Shown here: piece by piece, positions 61,024-64,000 of the stretch | How positions within the stretch are numbered: the stretch's first letter is position 1 | How the letters are laid out: each line of letters starts with the position of its first letter | Notes under the pieces: model-generated | What the model was told of the DNA's origin: nothing | Database searches by the model: none | What the model saw: only the letters and a program-made list of their open reading frames with translations | Program-made: the position numbers and the translations under genes | Assembly (NCBI GenBank): GCA_949361645.1 | Contig: OX442415.1 | Location: forward strand, 5,940,023-6,004,022 | DNA: 64,000 bases | Origin: Spongilla lacustris | Taxonomy: Eukaryota; Porifera; Demospongiae; Spongillida; Spongillidae | Direction of reading: 5' to 3'

Positions 61024-64000
61024 ATGGAGACTTTAGTCGCTGCCCTTTCGGCGGGAGGATCAGGACTCTCCACAGGACTCTCCACAAACCCCGTCCCTAC
61101 AAGCCAGACCGCGGTAGTTTCTATTCCCAGTTTCGTTCCATTCGATTCATCATCGGAGCTGTGGCATGACTATTGGGCCCGGTTCCAGACCTTCGCAGGC
61201 GCCAATTCGGTCCCGGCCGATAAGACAGCTCAGGTTTTCCTCACGAACCAGTCCAGAGTCACCTACAAGTTGCTATTCAATCTCGCGGCACAGCAGTCAC
61301 CGCCGAAGGACGTGAATGCTCTCTCGATGGACGAGATTGTAGGATACATGAAGGACCAGTTCGACCCGACGCACTACATAGTTCGGGAGAGATTTAAGTT
61401 CTAGTCAGATGTGCGCCGTAAGCCGGGAGAGACCATCCAAGAGCTAGCGGCCCGCATACGTCAAGATGCGGTCACCTGTGACTTTCCCTCAATCAAGGAC
61501 CCGCTAGACGAGGCTATGCGAACGCGCTTCATATGTTCAGTCGACAATGAAGCCGTCTTGAAGGCCCTTTTCAGAATCAAAGACAACGAATTGACATTCG
61601 CGAAGGCTATTGCAGTGGCTGTAGAGACAGAGGAAGCCGCAAAAGTCGCGAAGGAAACGGTCTACGGGACAAGTAGTACATTGTCCAGCTCTGTCAACAA
61701 GGTCCAAGGTTTTAGGAAACAATCTGGAGAAAATCAGTTCAACTCCAGGTTTGGCAATTGGAAAGAAGCAGATTTTCCCCCGGGAACATGCCCTAGGTGT
61801 GGTCAGAGTGACCATGAGTCGAAGAACTGCCACTTTCGAGAAGCTATTTGTCATTTTTGCCAGAAGATGGGACACCTTCAGACAGTCTGTTTGAAGAAGA
61901 GGAGAGGTGCTCAACCAGTGAGGGTTATTTCCAAGAAGCATACCATCTGCACTGTGAAGATTGTGAATTCAATTCCCCAACTACAGCAACCTATACGTAT
62001 GGGAAGCAAATGTTTTATCTTCGAGGTGGATACAGGTGCCGGAGACAACTTTTGCTCCAAAGACGTACGGACAGAATTGGGGAAGCCTACCCTTGGCAAG
62101 GCCCACGGACACTATGAAGTGGCAAATGGACAAACATTACCTACCTTAGGTGCCTTCAAGACCTCAGTAACACTTGAGGGAGTAAAAGATTCAAGGGAAG
62201 GTCCTTTGGAGTTCATAGTCACAGAAACACCAAACTTGAACTTACTAGGACGGGATGCAATCGTCAGGTTGGGAGTGGACATCCCTGCTTTAATGGGAAT
62301 GACGCCATCAATGTCACAGGGTAACGACAACACTGTTAAGCCCATCTCAGATAGCCTCAAACCGGACATGGCTCTTCAACAAGCTTGCCGTCGATTGTGT
62401 GAGGAATTCCCAGACCTTTTCAAAGCAGAACTGGGGTGCCTCAAAGATTTTGAGCTAGAAGTGAAGTTCAAGCCAGATGTGCAGCCGGTTTTCAAGAAGC
62501 CTCGGTTAGTCCCGTTTGCCATACAGGATGAATTGAACCAAGCCTATGATGTGGGTATAGCCAAAGGTGTTTGGAAACCGGTACAGTTCAATGCACATGG
62601 TACTCCTGTTGTTCCCATTCGAAAGCAAGGCCATTCAAATCAGTCCAAGACAAAGATCCGTGTCTGTGGAGATTATTCGGTTTCGGTTAACACACAACTG
62701 GAACCACACCGACATCCTTTGCCAATTCCTGAGGACCTCATAAGAAAGCTAGGAGGAGGTTATGGTTTTACGAAGGTTGATCTGGCAGATGCATTCAACC
62801 AGATAAAGTTGGGTCCAGAGAGTCAAAAGAGGCTGGCGCTCAGTACACACAGGGGTGTACTGCTGCAACTCAGGCTACCTTTCGGCATCAGTTCAGCACC
62901 CGGATACTTCCAAGAGATCATGGACCAGTTAACCAGTGACCTCAACGGAGTGGCAACCTTCATAGATGATATACTGGTCAGTGGCATGACAGCTTCAGAG
63001 CACCTCCAGAACCTTAGGGCACTACTTCAGCGTCTCCAGGAGAGAGGTCTTCGTTGTCGGTTGGAAAAATGCTCATTCGCTCAACCTTCAATTGAATATC
63101 TGGGGTGCACACTTTCAAGTCATGGTATTGCGAAGGGACCAAAGGTGAATGCTGTTAGGATGATGCCACCACCCACCAACAGTGCTGGTTTGCGTTCATT
63201 CTTAGGGTCTGTCCAGTTCTACAGTAAATTTCTACCTGATTTGGCCACAGTCACAGAACCATTGCACAACCTAACTAGGAAGAATGTTCAGTGGAAGTGG
63301 GGTACTGAGGAACAGTCAGCTTTTCAAAAGCTTAAGGAATTACTCAGCATGGACATGGTCCTGGCTCACTTCGATCCAACTCTCCCAATTGGAATTTCAT
63401 GTGATGCTTCGGAAGTTGGTCTAGGAGTGGTTCTGTTTCATCGCTATCAGGACGGAAGTGAGCGGCCCATTGCAAATGCTTCAAAGACCTTAACGGAGAC
63501 CCAGCGTCATTACAGCCAAATCCAAAAGGAAGCACTGGCAATTGTTTTTGCACTAAACAAGTTCCATCAATTCGTCTATGGACAAAAGTTCATCTTAGTC
63601 ACTGACCATAAACCATTGTTAGCACTATTTGGACCCAGCAAGGCCACTCCTGCTTTAGCTGCTAACAGACTGGCACGCTGGGCACTCATGCTCAGCCAAT
63701 ATGACTACAGCATAGAGTATCGAAGGACATCTGAACACGGAAATGCCGATGCACTCAGTCGTTTGCCGATGGGACCCGATACCGATTTTGACAGTGAAGA
63801 GGAGGATGCGGATGTGGACACAGTGTGCACCATAAGGACCATCAGTCTTCAACTGAACCCTACAGACCAAGGGGTGTTGGCAAAGGAGTCTGCTAAGGAC
63901 CCTGTAATTGCCAATGTCATACGATACACATAGGAAGGTTGGCCTCCAAAGGCCAGTTCTGGGGAGATACAAAGAGACTACTCCATTGAAGATTTCAGAA
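61024..64000 (+). pseudogene. Ty3/gypsy gag-pol, two in-frame stops, partial
   Basis: One continuous frame runs from ATG 61,024 to the window end, broken by TAG at 61,402-61,404 and 63,931-63,933. Part one is the Gag N-terminal region. Counted from 61,411, the second part has two C-x2-C-x4-H-x4-C zinc knuckles (residues 127-140 and 147-160), an aspartic protease (VDTGA at about 206, LLGRD at 278), reverse transcriptase (RVCGDY 417, TKVDLADAF 454, LPFGISSAP 489, FIDD 517), and RNase H with Asp665, Glu707 and Asp732. Integrase and the 3' LTR lie beyond the window. Domain order protease-RT-RNase H marks the Ty3/gypsy class. With two stops this copy is presumably inactive unless they are read through. 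Confidence 0.9.

Overview
The window reads as intron-bearing metazoan DNA. It is AT-rich, rich in microsatellites, and holds split genes with GT/AG splice sites and many decayed transposons. A marine, early-branching invertebrate such as a demosponge fits the mix of hAT, pogo, Ty3/gypsy and integrase relics and the clustered Ig/FN3 receptor genes. The species cannot be fixed from the sequence alone.

Region 1 (1-41.8 kb) is a cluster of related type-I membrane receptor genes. Each encodes signal peptide, one Ig domain, one four-cysteine FN3 domain, a Ser/Thr-rich stalk, one transmembrane helix and a short tail with two YxxV motifs. Every domain exon is phase 1-1. There are three gene types, A (+), B (+) and C (-), carried on a large tandem duplication: unit 1 is about 1-19.4 kb and unit 2 about 23.46-41.56 kb. 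Genes B1, B2, C1 and C2 have open exon chains of 378, 378, 340 and 346 residues by my splicing. A1 (cut by the window start) has a stop in its stalk exon. A2 has lost the usual start ATG and has two frameshifts. A sixth, truncated C-type tail lies at 41.58 kb. Insertions found in one, two or three paralogues give a relative order of events: A/B split, then retroelement insertion upstream of B, then unit duplication, then a MITE and a SINE-like insertion in unit 2.

Region 2 (41.8-60.2 kb) holds no gene I can name with confidence. It contains transposon relics and structured repeats: an 806-bp foldback palindrome, a 2-kb element with about 400-bp terminal inverted repeats, a broken integrase gene, perfect hairpins, short tandem repeats and several G:C homopolymers of 20 bp or more.

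Region 3 (60.2-64.0 kb) is the 5' half of a Ty3/gypsy-type retrotransposon: an LTR-like leader with a 21-bp minisatellite, a primer binding site matching tRNA-Ser, gag with two zinc knuckles, protease, reverse transcriptase and RNase H. It is interrupted by two in-frame TAG codons and runs off the window. A related LTR-like block lies inverted at 44.5-45.0 kb.

The most interesting system is the receptor cluster. Its architecture resembles invertebrate allorecognition or immune receptor families, but the function is inferred, not shown. Exon limits were placed by hand from splice consensus, frame and paralogue comparison, and may be off by a base or two.
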